From Poindextera sp036272595 (lineage in GTDB: Bacteria > Pseudomonadota > Alphaproteobacteria > Caulobacterales > Caulobacteraceae): a DNA stretch of 64,000 nt. Of the stretch, positions 42,647 to 51,104 are shown in pieces; position 1 is the stretch's first letter, and each line of letters opens with the position of its first letter. The position numbers and the translations under genes are program-made. The notes under the pieces were generated by a model. The model saw only the letters and a program-made list of their open reading frames with translations, had not been told where the DNA came from and ran no database searches. The stretch is taken from contig DATAYM010000014.1 of the NCBI GenBank assembly GCA_036272595.1, forward strand, positions 17,064 to 81,063. The letters are read 5' to 3'.

Positions 42647-43612
42647 TCACGCCTGGCCCCTGCCCGGCAGGCTTTCCTTGACCAGGACGAAGGCCGCGTC
42701 CTCCAGCCGCTTCGGCGCGTCCTCGGCGGCCAGGCCGGCGGCCTCGGCGCGGGCGCACACCCGCGCCAGGGCGTCCGGCCGTGTCAGCACCCTCAGGCGC
42801 TGACCCTGCACATAGGTGGCCATCACCCCGTCGAGGGCATCGAACAGATGCGCCGCGCGATGGATGTCGCCGCCGCCGATCACCACCGCCGAGAACGGCG
42901 CGGTCTGCGCCAGCGCGTGCGGATCGCCGAGCGCCAGCACGCAGCCGCGCGAGAACAGGGCGACGCGCGCGCACTGCTCGGCCTCGGCCAGGTCATGGGT
43001 GTTGATGATGACGCTGTCGCCGCGCGCGGCCAGGCCGGCGATGCGCCGCCAGACATCCTGGCGCGACTCGGCGTCGAGGCCGGCGGTGGGCTCGTCCAGC
43101 AGCACCAGCTTCGGCCGGTGGATGAGGGCGGCCGCCAGCAGCAGCCGCCGCGCCCAGCCGCCGGAAAGGCTGGAGGCGCGCTGGCCGCGGAAGGGGCCGA
43201 GGTCGAAGTCCTCGATCGCCGCCGCCACGGCGCGCCTGGGGTCGGGCAGTTCGTAGACGTCGGCGCGGAAACGCAGGTTCTCGGTCACGCTCAGCTCGCC
43301 GTAGAGGGCGAGCTTCTGCGGCATGTAGCCCACCAGCCGCCTTGCCGGGCCGCCGGCCATGATGTCGTGGCCGAGCACATGACCCTGGCCGGCGTCGGCG
43401 CGCAGCAGCCCGGCCAGGATGCGCAAGGTGGTGGTCTTGCCCGCCCCGTTCGGACCGACGAAGCCCAGGACCTCAGCCGGCCGCAGGTCGAGCGAGACGT
43501 CGACGATGGCCGGGCGGTGACCGAACCGCTTGGCCAGCCCGCGCACCGCCAGCACATCCTCCGTCGGCGCGGTCGCGCAATCCGACGAAGCCAGGATCTT
43601 GACCTCCGTCAC
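42647..43612 (-). CDS. ABC transporter ATP-binding protein
   Basis: A 321-residue ATPase. Walker A is GPNGAGKTTTLRIL (about residue 55), the signature is SLSGGWARRLLLAAALIHRP (about residue 150) and Walker B is LVLLDEPTAGLD. The usual Q-loop is in GYMPQKLALYGELSVTENL. It belongs to the DRA/CcmA-type exporter ATPases that pair with ABC-2 permeases, and it pairs with the permease gene just downstream. The first 15 residues before DVLAVRGL are not conserved, so the start could be slightly later. A long non-coding region lies upstream. Confidence 0.92.
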   Translation of the reverse strand: MTEVKILASSDCATAPTEDVLAVRGLAKRFGHRPAIVDVSLDLRPAEVLGFVGPNGAGKTTTLRILAGLLRADAGQGHVLGHDIMAGGPARRLVGYMPQKLALYGELSVTENLRFRADVYELPDPRRAVAAAIEDFDLGPFRGQRASSLSGGWARRLLLAAALIHRPKLVLLDEPTAGLDAESRQDVWRRIAGLAARGDSVIINTHDLAEAEQCARVALFSRGCVLALGDPHALAQTAPFSAVVIGGGDIHRAAHLFDALDGVMATYVQGQRLRVLTRPDALARVCARAEAAGLAAEDAPKRLEDAAFVLVKESLPGRGQA

Positions 43613-43829
43613 GCGAAAAAAGATCCCGCCCCGAACCGCACCCGCGCGATCATCGCTTCCTTATCCTCCGGCCCCGCAGCGAGCCGCAATGACCGGCTCG
43701 CGGGCGAGTTAGGGCGCAAGCGGCGGCGCGGCGCAAGCCCGGGGGCTGTCCTGATCGCGTCATCAATCGGTCGGATCGCGTGACATCGGGGGCCTTTTCA
43801 GCCGACCCTCTTTGACAGCCGGAACGCAA

Positions 43830-43854
43830 AAGGGCGACCCCGCGGGCCGCCCTT
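43830..43854. terminator. Hairpin AAGGGCG / CGCCCTT, terminator-like
   Basis: A 7-bp stem with a GC-rich palindromic interior (CCCGCGGG), followed on the plus strand by AAG and preceded by GCAAA. It sits between divergent genes rather than at a known gene end, so it may terminate an unrecognised RNA. Confidence 0.35.
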
Positions 43855-44246
43855 AAGTTCGGCTCTGTCCGTTCCGCGGCCCGGAAAAGCGTCCTCGGAC
43901 GCCTGTCCCGGGAGCCTTCCGCGGGACTCCCCTCGCCCCCGACGAAGTCGCAAGACGACCCCGCGAAGCTCAATTCGCTTATATTTCTGACTGATCCGCG
44001 GCGCGGAGCAAAGCGTGATCAGCCCCGAAGGTTGCGATGCCGGAAAACTGTTGCGCGGCGGGCACAGAGGCGGGGGCCGCGAAATGGCCTAATTCCGGTC
44101 GCGGCATGGCCTCATGCGCCGTCGATAAAACACCTGTCGGCTGATTGGCTGTTCCGCGGGTCCCGGATCCTGAACAGCCCCCCCAGCCCCCCTGGATCGG
44201 TGGACGCCGATCGGCCGACAACCCTTCCTCTTCAATCCGCGCTTTC

Positions 44247-44270
44247 GAGCCGCGCCCTCCGGCGCGGCTC
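44247..44270. repeat. Hairpin GAGCCGCGCC / GGCGCGGCTC in the leader of the oxygenase gene
   Basis: A perfect 10-bp stem with a four-base loop (CTCC), 79 bp before the GTG start of the downstream oxygenase. No U-run follows, so it is more likely an RNA structure in the 5' leader than a terminator. Confidence 0.4.
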
Positions 44271-44348
44271 TGTCGCATCCGGGCGCGAACTGTGGCATCT
44301 ACCGCGCGACTGTCCCCGACGGAAACGTCGTCTGGAAGGATTTTCGAA

Positions 44349-45062
44349 GTGTCCGCCCTAGCCAAATCCGTGGTCGGCGACGTCGAGGCCGACGTCGCCG
44401 CGATCAAGGCGCAGATCGCCGCCAGCCTCGCCGCCGCGACGGTTTCCGAGACGCCCTATCATCACTGGACGCTCACCGACGTCTTTCCCGAAGCGACGGT
44501 GGAGGCGCTTTTCGACCTGCCCTTCAAAGCGCCGGCGCTGGGCGGGGTTTCCGGCAAGCGTGAGCTGCATAACGACACCCGCACTTATTTCGACGACGAG
44601 AATATCGCTCGCCGTCCGGTCTGCGAGGCCATCGCCCGCGCTTTCCATGACGGCGACACGGTGGCGACGCTCGCCGACGCCATCGGGGTGAACCTGGACG
44701 GCAGCTATCTGCGCATCGAGTTCGCCCAGGACATCGACGGCTTCTGGCTGCACCCACACACCGACCTGGGCGTCAAGCTGGTCACCCTGCTCTACTATCT
44801 GGCCGAACCGGGCCAGGAGGATCTGGGCACCGACATCTATCTCGCCGCCGATCGATGGGCCGCCCGCGCGCCCTTCCTGCGCAACCAGGCGCTGATGTTC
44901 GTGCCCACCGACCACACCTGGCACGGTTTCGAGCCGCGCAGGATCGACGGCGTGCGCAAGTCGGTGATCATCAACTACGTCACCCCCGAGTGGCGCGACC
45001 GCTCGCAGCTCGCCTACAACACCGAGACCGTGCGCGCCTCGACCAGCCGCCGCACCGCCTGA
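44349..45062 (+). CDS. 2-oxoglutarate/Fe(II)-dependent oxygenase, paralogue 1
   Basis: A 237-residue oxygenase of the prolyl-4-hydroxylase/PhyH-like superfamily. Iron ligands are H137-x-D139 in LHPHTDLGVKLVTLLYYL and H192 in HTWHGFE; the 2-oxoglutarate-binding Arg/Lys lies in GVRKSVIINYVTPEW. The GTG at 44349 is chosen because GGAAGGA precedes it by eight bases and the sequence upstream has no coding character. It shares the HTD...K-x-VT-x-L-x-YL...WHG...NYVT layout with the oxygenase at 46084, so the two are paralogues. Its 3' end overlaps the convergent ELM1-family gene by 49 bp. The neighbouring sugar-related genes suggest hydroxylation of a surface glycan or lipid; inference. Confidence 0.82.
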   Translation: MSALAKSVVGDVEADVAAIKAQIAASLAAATVSETPYHHWTLTDVFPEATVEALFDLPFKAPALGGVSGKRELHNDTRTYFDDENIARRPVCEAIARAFHDGDTVATLADAIGVNLDGSYLRIEFAQDIDGFWLHPHTDLGVKLVTLLYYLAEPGQEDLGTDIYLAADRWAARAPFLRNQALMFVPTDHTWHGFEPRRIDGVRKSVIINYVTPEWRDRSQLAYNTETVRASTSRRTA

Positions 45063-45979
45063 GCCGCGAAGTCCGTCGCATCGACCGGCCTGAGGGCGCG
45101 CATGACGGCCGGACCGCCGGTGAAAGGCGCGATCAGGCCGTCCGTCGTCAGGGTCTTGAGGAACTCGGCATGACGGCCGTTCTGCGGCTCGCCGAAGACG
45201 TCGACCGGATGGCCGGTGGCCAGGGCCTCGGAGATCATCGAGACGCTGTCGCTGGTGACCACCAGCCGCCCGGCCAGGGCGAGGATGCCGAGATAGGGGT
45301 TGTCGCTCTCGCGGTCCCAGACGAGGACGCCCGGATCGCCGGCGAACGCCGCCTCCACCGCGGCGAGCAGCGGCGCGGGCGTGCGGCGGGACGGGGCGAT
45401 CGCCAGCCTCGCGCCGCCCTCGCGCCGCAGCCGCATCAGCGCCGCGACGAAGGCCTCGGTGGGAAAGGTGCGCCCGCCGGTCGGCCCGCCGATCAACACC
45501 CCGGCCAGCGGCTCCGGCCCGAAATCCAGCCGTCCGCGCCAGGCCTCGGCGGCTTGCGCCAGCTTGGCCGCGGTGACCCGGTGCAGGGCGGTGGCGACCT
45601 TCATCACGTTCGGCCCGGTCACCGCGTCGTGCTGCATGGCGACCACCAGGTCGAAGCCGCCCGGGCGCGCCAGCGGGTCCTGGACGTGGACGGTGATCGT
45701 CTTCCCGCCGCTGGCCTTGCGGATGGCCATCGAGAGCGCCGCCGTCCTGCGCCCGCAGCTGATCAGCAGCTCGGGCCAGGGCGGCGCCGGCCGTTCGCGC
45801 GCCGGATCGAGCAGCGCGAAGGGATCTGGCGTCAGCGCCACCGGCAGCCGGTTCCACGGGAAACGCAGGCCGACCACCAGCTCGCGCGGTTCCGTGGTCA
45901 GCCGCTCGGCCAGGCCAAGCGCCTGGCTGCGGAAACCGGCCTCGCCGGTGGTCATGACCCAGCAGGCTCCCGGGGTCAT
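45014..45979 (-). CDS. ELM1/GtrOC1-family putative nucleoside-diphosphate-sugar epimerase or glycosyltransferase
   Basis: A 321-residue member of the ELM1 (formerly DUF1022) family, named for the plant mitochondrial fission protein. Diagnostic parts are TTGEAGFRSQALGLAE at the N-terminus, ISCGRRTAALSMAIRK, HVQDPLARPGGFDLVV, GGPTGGRTF and VTSDSVSMISEALATGHPV. The fold is GT-B-like, and bacterial members are annotated only tentatively. The start at 45979 is chosen because family members begin near MTPGACWVMTTGE; the open frame extends upstream across the divergent promoter. It overlaps the preceding convergent gene tail by 49 bp. It lies between two 2-oxoglutarate oxygenases and near a GT39 enzyme, supporting a glycan role. 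Confidence 0.83.
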   Translation of the reverse strand: MTPGACWVMTTGEAGFRSQALGLAERLTTEPRELVVGLRFPWNRLPVALTPDPFALLDPARERPAPPWPELLISCGRRTAALSMAIRKASGGKTITVHVQDPLARPGGFDLVVAMQHDAVTGPNVMKVATALHRVTAAKLAQAAEAWRGRLDFGPEPLAGVLIGGPTGGRTFPTEAFVAALMRLRREGGARLAIAPSRRTPAPLLAAVEAAFAGDPGVLVWDRESDNPYLGILALAGRLVVTSDSVSMISEALATGHPVDVFGEPQNGRHAEFLKTLTTDGLIAPFTGGPAVMRALRPVDATDFAAQAVRRLVEARTVSVL

Positions 45980-46083
45980 GTCGCAGGATCGCTCGGTGCG
46001 CCGCACATAACTCAGCCTATAGCCAAAGGATTCGGGGTTACGATATGGGACTGATGCATCGGGCGGGGCGGAAAGGAGCGGAA

Positions 46084-46728
46084 ATGGGTTTTCTCGACAT
46101 CGACGCGCTCGCCGCCGCGCCGCTGAGCCGCGATCCTTTCGACTATCTCGTCCTTGAGCGGTTCGTGCGGCCGGAAACGCGGCCACGGATCGCCGCGGAC
46201 TATCCGACGATCGCCAAGCCGGGCTCCTTCACCCTCGAGGATGTCGAGGTCAAGGGCGCGCTGGCCGAGCTGATCGAGGAGCTGAAGGGCGAGACCTTCC
46301 GCCGCGCCATCGAACAGAAGTTCGGCCTGGACCTCGCCGACAAGGCCGTCACCTTCACCGTGCGCGGCATGTGCGGCGAGCGGGACGGCGACATCCACAC
46401 CGACTCCAAGTCGAAGATCGTCACCATCCTGATCTATCTGAACGACGACTGGGCGCCCGACGGCGGCCGCCTGCGCCTGCTCAGGAACGACCACGACTTG
46501 GAGGACTATGTCACCGAGGCGCCGCCCAACTTCGGCGCCCTGGTCGCCTTTCGCCGGTCGGACAATTCCTGGCACGGCCACAAGCGCTTCATCGGCCCCC
46601 GGCGCGTCTTGCAGATGAACTGGGTCACGTCCGAAAGCGTCGCCCAGTGGCAGCGGCTGAAGCATCGGCTGTCCGCCGCGGTCAAACGCCTCAGCCCCGC
46701 CCGCTCCGCAAGCGCCGGCGCCGCCTAG
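46084..46728 (+). CDS. 2-oxoglutarate/Fe(II)-dependent oxygenase, paralogue 2
   Basis: A 214-residue oxygenase. Iron ligands are H105-x-D107 in GDIHTDSKSKIVTILIYL and H164 in SWHGHKRF, with the 2-oxoglutarate arginine in GPRRVLQMNWVTS. The ATG at 46084 has an AAAGGAG site five bases upstream; an in-frame ATG 13 codons earlier has none. It is divergent from the ELM1-family gene (104-bp shared promoter region) and followed after 19 bases by the GT39 gene, which is probably cotranscribed. The substrate is likely a lipid, glycan or amino acid; unknown. Confidence 0.85.
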   Translation: MGFLDIDALAAAPLSRDPFDYLVLERFVRPETRPRIAADYPTIAKPGSFTLEDVEVKGALAELIEELKGETFRRAIEQKFGLDLADKAVTFTVRGMCGERDGDIHTDSKSKIVTILIYLNDDWAPDGGRLRLLRNDHDLEDYVTEAPPNFGALVAFRRSDNSWHGHKRFIGPRRVLQMNWVTSESVAQWQRLKHRLSAAVKRLSPARSASAGAA

Positions 46729-46747
46729 GCGGCGCGCACGCTTCTGA

Positions 46748-48232
46748 ATGGCCAGACCGCCGCGATCCCTGATCGTCTTCCTTGTCGCGGTGACGCTGGT
46801 GCGGCTCTGCGCCGCCGCCTTCATCCCGCTCAGCGAGGACGAGGCCTATTACCGCCTGTGGGCCGGCAGCCTGCAGTTCGGCTATTTCGACCATCCGCCG
46901 ATGATCGCCTGGTGGGTGCGCGCCGGCATGAGCATCGCCGGCGACAACGCCCTGGGGGTGCGGCTGCTGCCGGTGCTGTCGTCGGGCCTGGCCAGCCTGG
47001 TGGTGTTCGACATCGCCGGCGGCATCGGGGCCGGCGAGCGGGTCGCGGCGCGGGCGGCGGTCTGGTTCAACGCCACCCTCCTGATCGGCGTCGGCGGCTT
47101 CCTGGCCATCCCCGACGCGCCGAACATCCTGTTCTGGGCCCTGACCCTGGCCTGCCTGACCCGGATCGACGGACCCGGGGGCGGCGCCTGGTGGCTGGCC
47201 GCGGGCGTCGCCGCGGGCCTGGCGACGCTGTCGAAATACTCCGCCCTGTTCATCGCCCCTGGCGTGCTGCTCTGGATCGCGCTGAAGCCCGGCGGCTGGC
47301 GCGAGCTGCGCCGGCCCTGGCCGTGGGGGGCGGCGCTGATCGCCGTGGCCATCTTCGGCGTCAACATCGCCTGGAACGCTGGGCACCACTGGGTCACCTT
47401 CATCAAGCAGTTCGGCCGCGCCGCGCCCGCCGCCTTCGCGCCGGAGAACCTGCTCTGGTTCCTCGGCGGCCAACTGGTGCTGCTCAATCCCTACATCGCC
47501 TGGTTCACCGGCCGTGGCGCGATCCTGGTCTGGCGGCGCAAGGCGCCGGCGCGGATCGATCTCGGCCTGGTGCTCAACACCGGCCTGCCCTTCATCGCCT
47601 ACCTGCTGCTGCACAGCCTGCACGATCGGGTCGAGGCGCACTGGACCGCGCCGCTCTATCCGGCCCTGGCCATCCTGGGCGCCTGGGCGGCGGAAACCGT
47701 GCCGGCCGGGAGCTACCTGGGCGGGATCGGCCGCCGCGCCGGACCGATCGGCCTGGCCATCTGCGCCCTGGTCCTGGTCCACCTGGCTGTCCCGGCGACC
47801 GATGTCGGCCTCGCCGACCCGGCGCTGGCCTTCCGCGGCTGGCGCGATCTGGCCGCCAGGGTCGAGGCCCTGCGGCTGGCCAACAACGCCGCCTGGGTCG
47901 GGACCCTCAGCTACGCCACCACCGCCCAGCTGGCGGCCAGCGGCAAGATCCACAGCCCCGTCATCGAGCTTCGCGAGCGCGACCGCTATCCGCCCGGCGA
48001 TCCCTCCTGGCGCGCCGACCTGACCCAGCCGGGGATCGTGGTCGATCTCGACCGTCGCGCCGCCGACCAGGGCCTTGGCGGCTGTTTCATGTCGATCAGG
48101 CCCTTGCCGCCGCTCACCCGCGGCGACCCCGGCAAGCCCGGCGTCGCCTACGCCACCTTGCTGGTCAGCGGCTCGCGCGCCGGGGCGGGCGGCGATTGCG
48201 ATTCGCCGGCCACCCGCCAGCTGGCGCGATAG
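46748..48232 (+). CDS. GT39-family glycosyltransferase (ArnT/PMT-like membrane enzyme)
   Basis: A 494-residue integral membrane glycosyltransferase with about ten helices. The catalytic loop after the first helix reads IPLSEDEAYYRLWAGSLQF, whose acidic DE pair is the hallmark of polyprenyl-phosphate-sugar-dependent transferases, and FDHPPMIAWWVRAG follows. About the last 120 residues form a periplasmic domain. It moves a sugar from undecaprenyl phosphate to lipid A, a glycan or a protein. Its 3' end overlaps the convergent histidine-kinase gene by 85 bp. It lies 19 bases after the oxygenase paralogue 2 gene, suggesting one operon. Confidence 0.88.
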   Translation: MARPPRSLIVFLVAVTLVRLCAAAFIPLSEDEAYYRLWAGSLQFGYFDHPPMIAWWVRAGMSIAGDNALGVRLLPVLSSGLASLVVFDIAGGIGAGERVAARAAVWFNATLLIGVGGFLAIPDAPNILFWALTLACLTRIDGPGGGAWWLAAGVAAGLATLSKYSALFIAPGVLLWIALKPGGWRELRRPWPWGAALIAVAIFGVNIAWNAGHHWVTFIKQFGRAAPAAFAPENLLWFLGGQLVLLNPYIAWFTGRGAILVWRRKAPARIDLGLVLNTGLPFIAYLLLHSLHDRVEAHWTAPLYPALAILGAWAAETVPAGSYLGGIGRRAGPIGLAICALVLVHLAVPATDVGLADPALAFRGWRDLAARVEALRLANNAAWVGTLSYATTAQLAASGKIHSPVIELRERDRYPPGDPSWRADLTQPGIVVDLDRRAADQGLGGCFMSIRPLPPLTRGDPGKPGVAYATLLVSGSRAGAGGDCDSPATRQLAR

Positions 48233-49596
48233 CGGAAGCCCTCGGGGGCGAACTCCTTGAGGGTCGAGGCTTCGGGCTCGTGGGCGAAGGCCCGGTCGAG
48301 CAGGCGCGAGCCGAAACCCGTGCGCGTCGGCGGCTTCACCCGCTTGCCGCCGCTCTCGATCCAGGCCAGGGCCACCACCCCGTCGGCGACCGACCAGCTG
48401 AGCGCCACCCGGCCGTCCGGCGAGGCCAGCGCCCCGTGCTTGCTGGCATTGGTGGCCAGCTCATGGAAGACCAGCGCCAGGTTGGTGGTGGTGATCGGCT
48501 TCAGGCTCACCGACGGCCCGTCGATGCGGATGCTGTCGGCATCCTCGTCCATGAAGGCGCGCAGCACCGTGCGCGCTACCTCGTCGATCGAGGCCAGGCC
48601 CCAGCTCTTGTCGGTCAGCAGCCCTTGCGCCTCCGACAGCGCGTTCAGCCGGCCGTTATAGGTCGCGACGAAGCCGCCCAGGGTGGTCGAATGGCGCGCG
48701 GTCTGGTCGCAGAGCGCGCGCACCACGGCCAGCGAGTTCTTCACCCGATGCTGCAGTTCGTGCAGCAGGTTGGCCTCCATCTCCTGGGCCAGCCGCTGCT
48801 CGTGGATGTCCATGAAGGCGCCCATCCACTCGCTCAGCGCCCCGTCGTCATCCACCACCGGCGCGATCTGCCAGGAGATCCAGCGATAGTCGCCGGACGG
48901 CGCGTGCCAATGGCGGAACTCGATCCGGCAGGCATGGCCCTCGGCCAGCGCCTCGCGCAGCTGAAACAAGACCCGCCCGCGGTCGTCCGGATGGATCTGC
49001 CCGCCCCATCGGCCGCCGCGCTGCTCTCGCCAGTCCAGGCCGGTATAGTCGCTCCAGGCCTGGTTGGACTCCGTGAACTCGCCGTTGCGGTCGGTGCGGA
49101 AGGTCACCGTGGTCGCCGCCTCGATCAGCGCCTTGTAGCGGGCCTGCGCCTTCCGCGCCGTCAGCAGCGCGCTGCGCAACAGGGCGCCGGCCACCACCAC
49201 CAGGCCGCCTGAAAACAGATAGCCGGCCAAAAGGACGGCGAAGGCGCCGGACGCGGCGTGCAGCGAAAAATAGGGCGGGAAGAACGCATACCAGATGACC
49301 AGCGAACTCAGCGCCAGGACCGCGACGCCGGCGCGGGCGCCGCCCCAGACCGCCGCGACGATCACCGCCGGAAAATAGAACAGGAACTGGCCGCGATCGG
49401 GCAACAACGTCGAAACGCCGATTTTCAGCAGCGTCGGAACCAAAACGCAGACCAGGGCCAGCAGTTGTCCGCGCCAGAAGCGGCTTTTCGGCCGTATCGT
49501 GCCCAGCAGGATTTCCGAAAGGCTCAAAGCCGCCCTCTCCGACTGGATCGCCAGCGCCACCCGCGCCGACAGACATCGAACCTCGAGCCCGATCAT
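48148..49596 (-). CDS. HWE-family sensor histidine kinase with DUF4118-like membrane domain and PAS
   Basis: A 482-residue membrane kinase. About residues 40-150 contain three to four helices of the DUF4118/KdpD type (FYFPAVIVAAVWGGARAGVA, then IWYAFFPPYFSL). A PAS/PAC domain follows (about residues 155-270; DRNGEFTESNQAWSDYTGLD). The kinase core is of the HWE class: H283 in ELQHRVKNSLAVVRAL, N-box FHELATNASKHGAL and the defining WxE in LAWIESGG. HWE kinases in alphaproteobacteria often feed the general stress response or light signalling. No receiver partner is adjacent in the same operon. The exact start is uncertain because the first 30 residues are not conserved. Confidence 0.88.
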   Translation of the reverse strand: MIGLEVRCLSARVALAIQSERAALSLSEILLGTIRPKSRFWRGQLLALVCVLVPTLLKIGVSTLLPDRGQFLFYFPAVIVAAVWGGARAGVAVLALSSLVIWYAFFPPYFSLHAASGAFAVLLAGYLFSGGLVVVAGALLRSALLTARKAQARYKALIEAATTVTFRTDRNGEFTESNQAWSDYTGLDWREQRGGRWGGQIHPDDRGRVLFQLREALAEGHACRIEFRHWHAPSGDYRWISWQIAPVVDDDGALSEWMGAFMDIHEQRLAQEMEANLLHELQHRVKNSLAVVRALCDQTARHSTTLGGFVATYNGRLNALSEAQGLLTDKSWGLASIDEVARTVLRAFMDEDADSIRIDGPSVSLKPITTTNLALVFHELATNASKHGALASPDGRVALSWSVADGVVALAWIESGGKRVKPPTRTGFGSRLLDRAFAHEPEASTLKEFAPEGFRYRASWRVAGESQSPPAPAREPLTSKVA

Positions 49597-49689
49597 TCAA
49601 GTGTTCATACTGTCGCTGGGGAAGACCCATAGGCGCGGCGGCGCCGCCGCGCTAAGCCAGGCTCAGTCGAGCAGCAGCCGGGTCTGCGG

Positions 49690-51102
49690 ATGGCCGCCAA
49701 ACCGGCTGAAGTTCAAACGATCGGATGGCGCGACCTGGTGGCGGACGGCCGCCTGCCGCGCTTCGCCCTGGTCTGCGCCGGGACCTGGCTGGGAGCGGCC
49801 GACGAACTGGTGACCGCCACCATCATGCCGAGCGCCGCCGCCGAGATCGGCGGCTATTCGGCCTTCGGCTGGGCCGTCGCCATCTTCCTGCTCGGCTCCA
49901 TCCTCGGCGGCGCGACGGCCGGACGGCTTTCCCTGCGGCTGGGCTTGAGGTCGTCGATGGCGATGGCCGGCGCGGCCTACGCCCTCGGCTGCGCCGCCAG
50001 CGCCCTGGCGCCCGGCATGGCCTTCTTCCTGGCCGGCCGGCTCCTGCAGGGCCTCGGCGGCGGCTGGGTGGTCGGCCTTTGCTATGTCGCGGTGACCAGC
50101 CTCTTCCCGCAGGCGCTGTGGTCGCGGGTGCTGAGCGGCCTGGCCGCCGTCTGGGGCGTCGCCACCCTTGTCAGCCCGCTGATCGGCGGCCTGTTCGCCC
50201 AGGCCGGTTTCTGGCGCGGCGCCTTCTGGTTCTTCGCCGTGCAGGGCGTCGGCTTCATCGCCGCCATCAGCCTGCTGGTGCCGGCGTCGGCCGCGGCCGC
50301 AAAGACGCCGCCGGCCAGGGCGCCGTTCGCCCAGGTCGCCGTCCTGGCCGTGGCGATCATGGCGATCGGCGCGGCCGGCCTCTGGCGCGCGCCGCCCCTG
50401 GCGGCCGTCTCGGCCGTGGCGGGCCTGGCCTGCCTTGGGCTCTTCCTGCGCGTCGACACCCGCGCCCAGACCCACCTTCTGCCGCGCGCCGTCGGCGATG
50501 CGAAAAGCGCCGCGGCGGCCGGCCTGTTCATGATCTTCGCGCTGAACGTGGCGACGGTCAGCTTCTCGGTCTACGGCACGGCGCTGCTGCAAAAGCTCTA
50601 TGGCGCGCCGCCGATCCTGGCCGGCTACATCCTCGGCGGCGGCGCCTTGGCCTGGACGCTGGCGGCCCTGGGGGTCGCCGGCCGTGGGTCCGGACGGGCC
50701 GCCATCCGCGCCGGCGTCGTGCTGATCGCGCTCGGCCAGGCGGGACTGATGGCCGCCGTTCCGCACGGATCGGTCGCCCTGATCGGGGCGCTGACCCTGA
50801 CCACCGGGGCCGGTTTCGGCCTCGCCTGGGCGTTCGCGGCCAGCCGCATCGTCGCCAATACCGACGAGGCCGACCGGGCCCTGGCCTCGGCCTCGGTCCC
50901 GACCGCCTCGATGATCGGCGCGGCGGTCGGCGCGGCCGCCGCCGGCGCCATCGCCAGCAGCCTCGGCTTCGGGCGCGATATGTCCTTGAGCCACGCCAGC
51001 GCCGCCGGGTTCTGGCTGTTCGCCGCCTTCACCCCCTTCGCCGCGGCCGCCTGCGTCGCCGCCTGGCGTCTGACCTCCAGCCGGTTCGTCGCCGCCGCCT
51101 GA
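49690..51102 (+). CDS. MFS transporter (DHA-type exporter)
   Basis: A 470-residue major facilitator with about 12-14 helices. The motif-A-like loop between helices 2 and 3 is GRLSLRLGLRSSMAMAG, and the exporter-type motif in helix 5 is SPLIGGLFAQAGFWRGAFWF (motif C-like with the WRxxF continuation). It probably exports drugs or metabolites by proton antiport. The start ATG (49690) has only a weak ribosome site (GGGTCTGCGG). It is divergent from the HWE kinase, with a 93-bp gap, and converges with the TadG-like gene, with two bases between stops. No regulator is adjacent to hint at the substrate. Confidence 0.88.
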   Translation: MAAKPAEVQTIGWRDLVADGRLPRFALVCAGTWLGAADELVTATIMPSAAAEIGGYSAFGWAVAIFLLGSILGGATAGRLSLRLGLRSSMAMAGAAYALGCAASALAPGMAFFLAGRLLQGLGGGWVVGLCYVAVTSLFPQALWSRVLSGLAAVWGVATLVSPLIGGLFAQAGFWRGAFWFFAVQGVGFIAAISLLVPASAAAAKTPPARAPFAQVAVLAVAIMAIGAAGLWRAPPLAAVSAVAGLACLGLFLRVDTRAQTHLLPRAVGDAKSAAAAGLFMIFALNVATVSFSVYGTALLQKLYGAPPILAGYILGGGALAWTLAALGVAGRGSGRAAIRAGVVLIALGQAGLMAAVPHGSVALIGALTLTTGAGFGLAWAFAASRIVANTDEADRALASASVPTASMIGAAVGAAAAGAIASSLGFGRDMSLSHASAAGFWLFAAFTPFAAAACVAAWRLTSSRFVAAA

Positions 51103-51104
51103 AG

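Larger units (their letters stand above)
43613..44348. other. Long divergent intergenic region with two hairpins
   Basis: 736 bp with no convincing gene. Open frames on either strand lack ribosome sites, family similarity and the codon pattern of the neighbours. It contains two strong inverted repeats (43830-43854 and 44247-44270) and an AT-rich patch around 43972-43990 (CAATTCGCTTATATTTCTGA) that could hold a promoter. It must carry promoters for the ABC operon (minus) and the oxygenase gene (plus), and is a candidate site for a small RNA. Confidence 0.4.
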
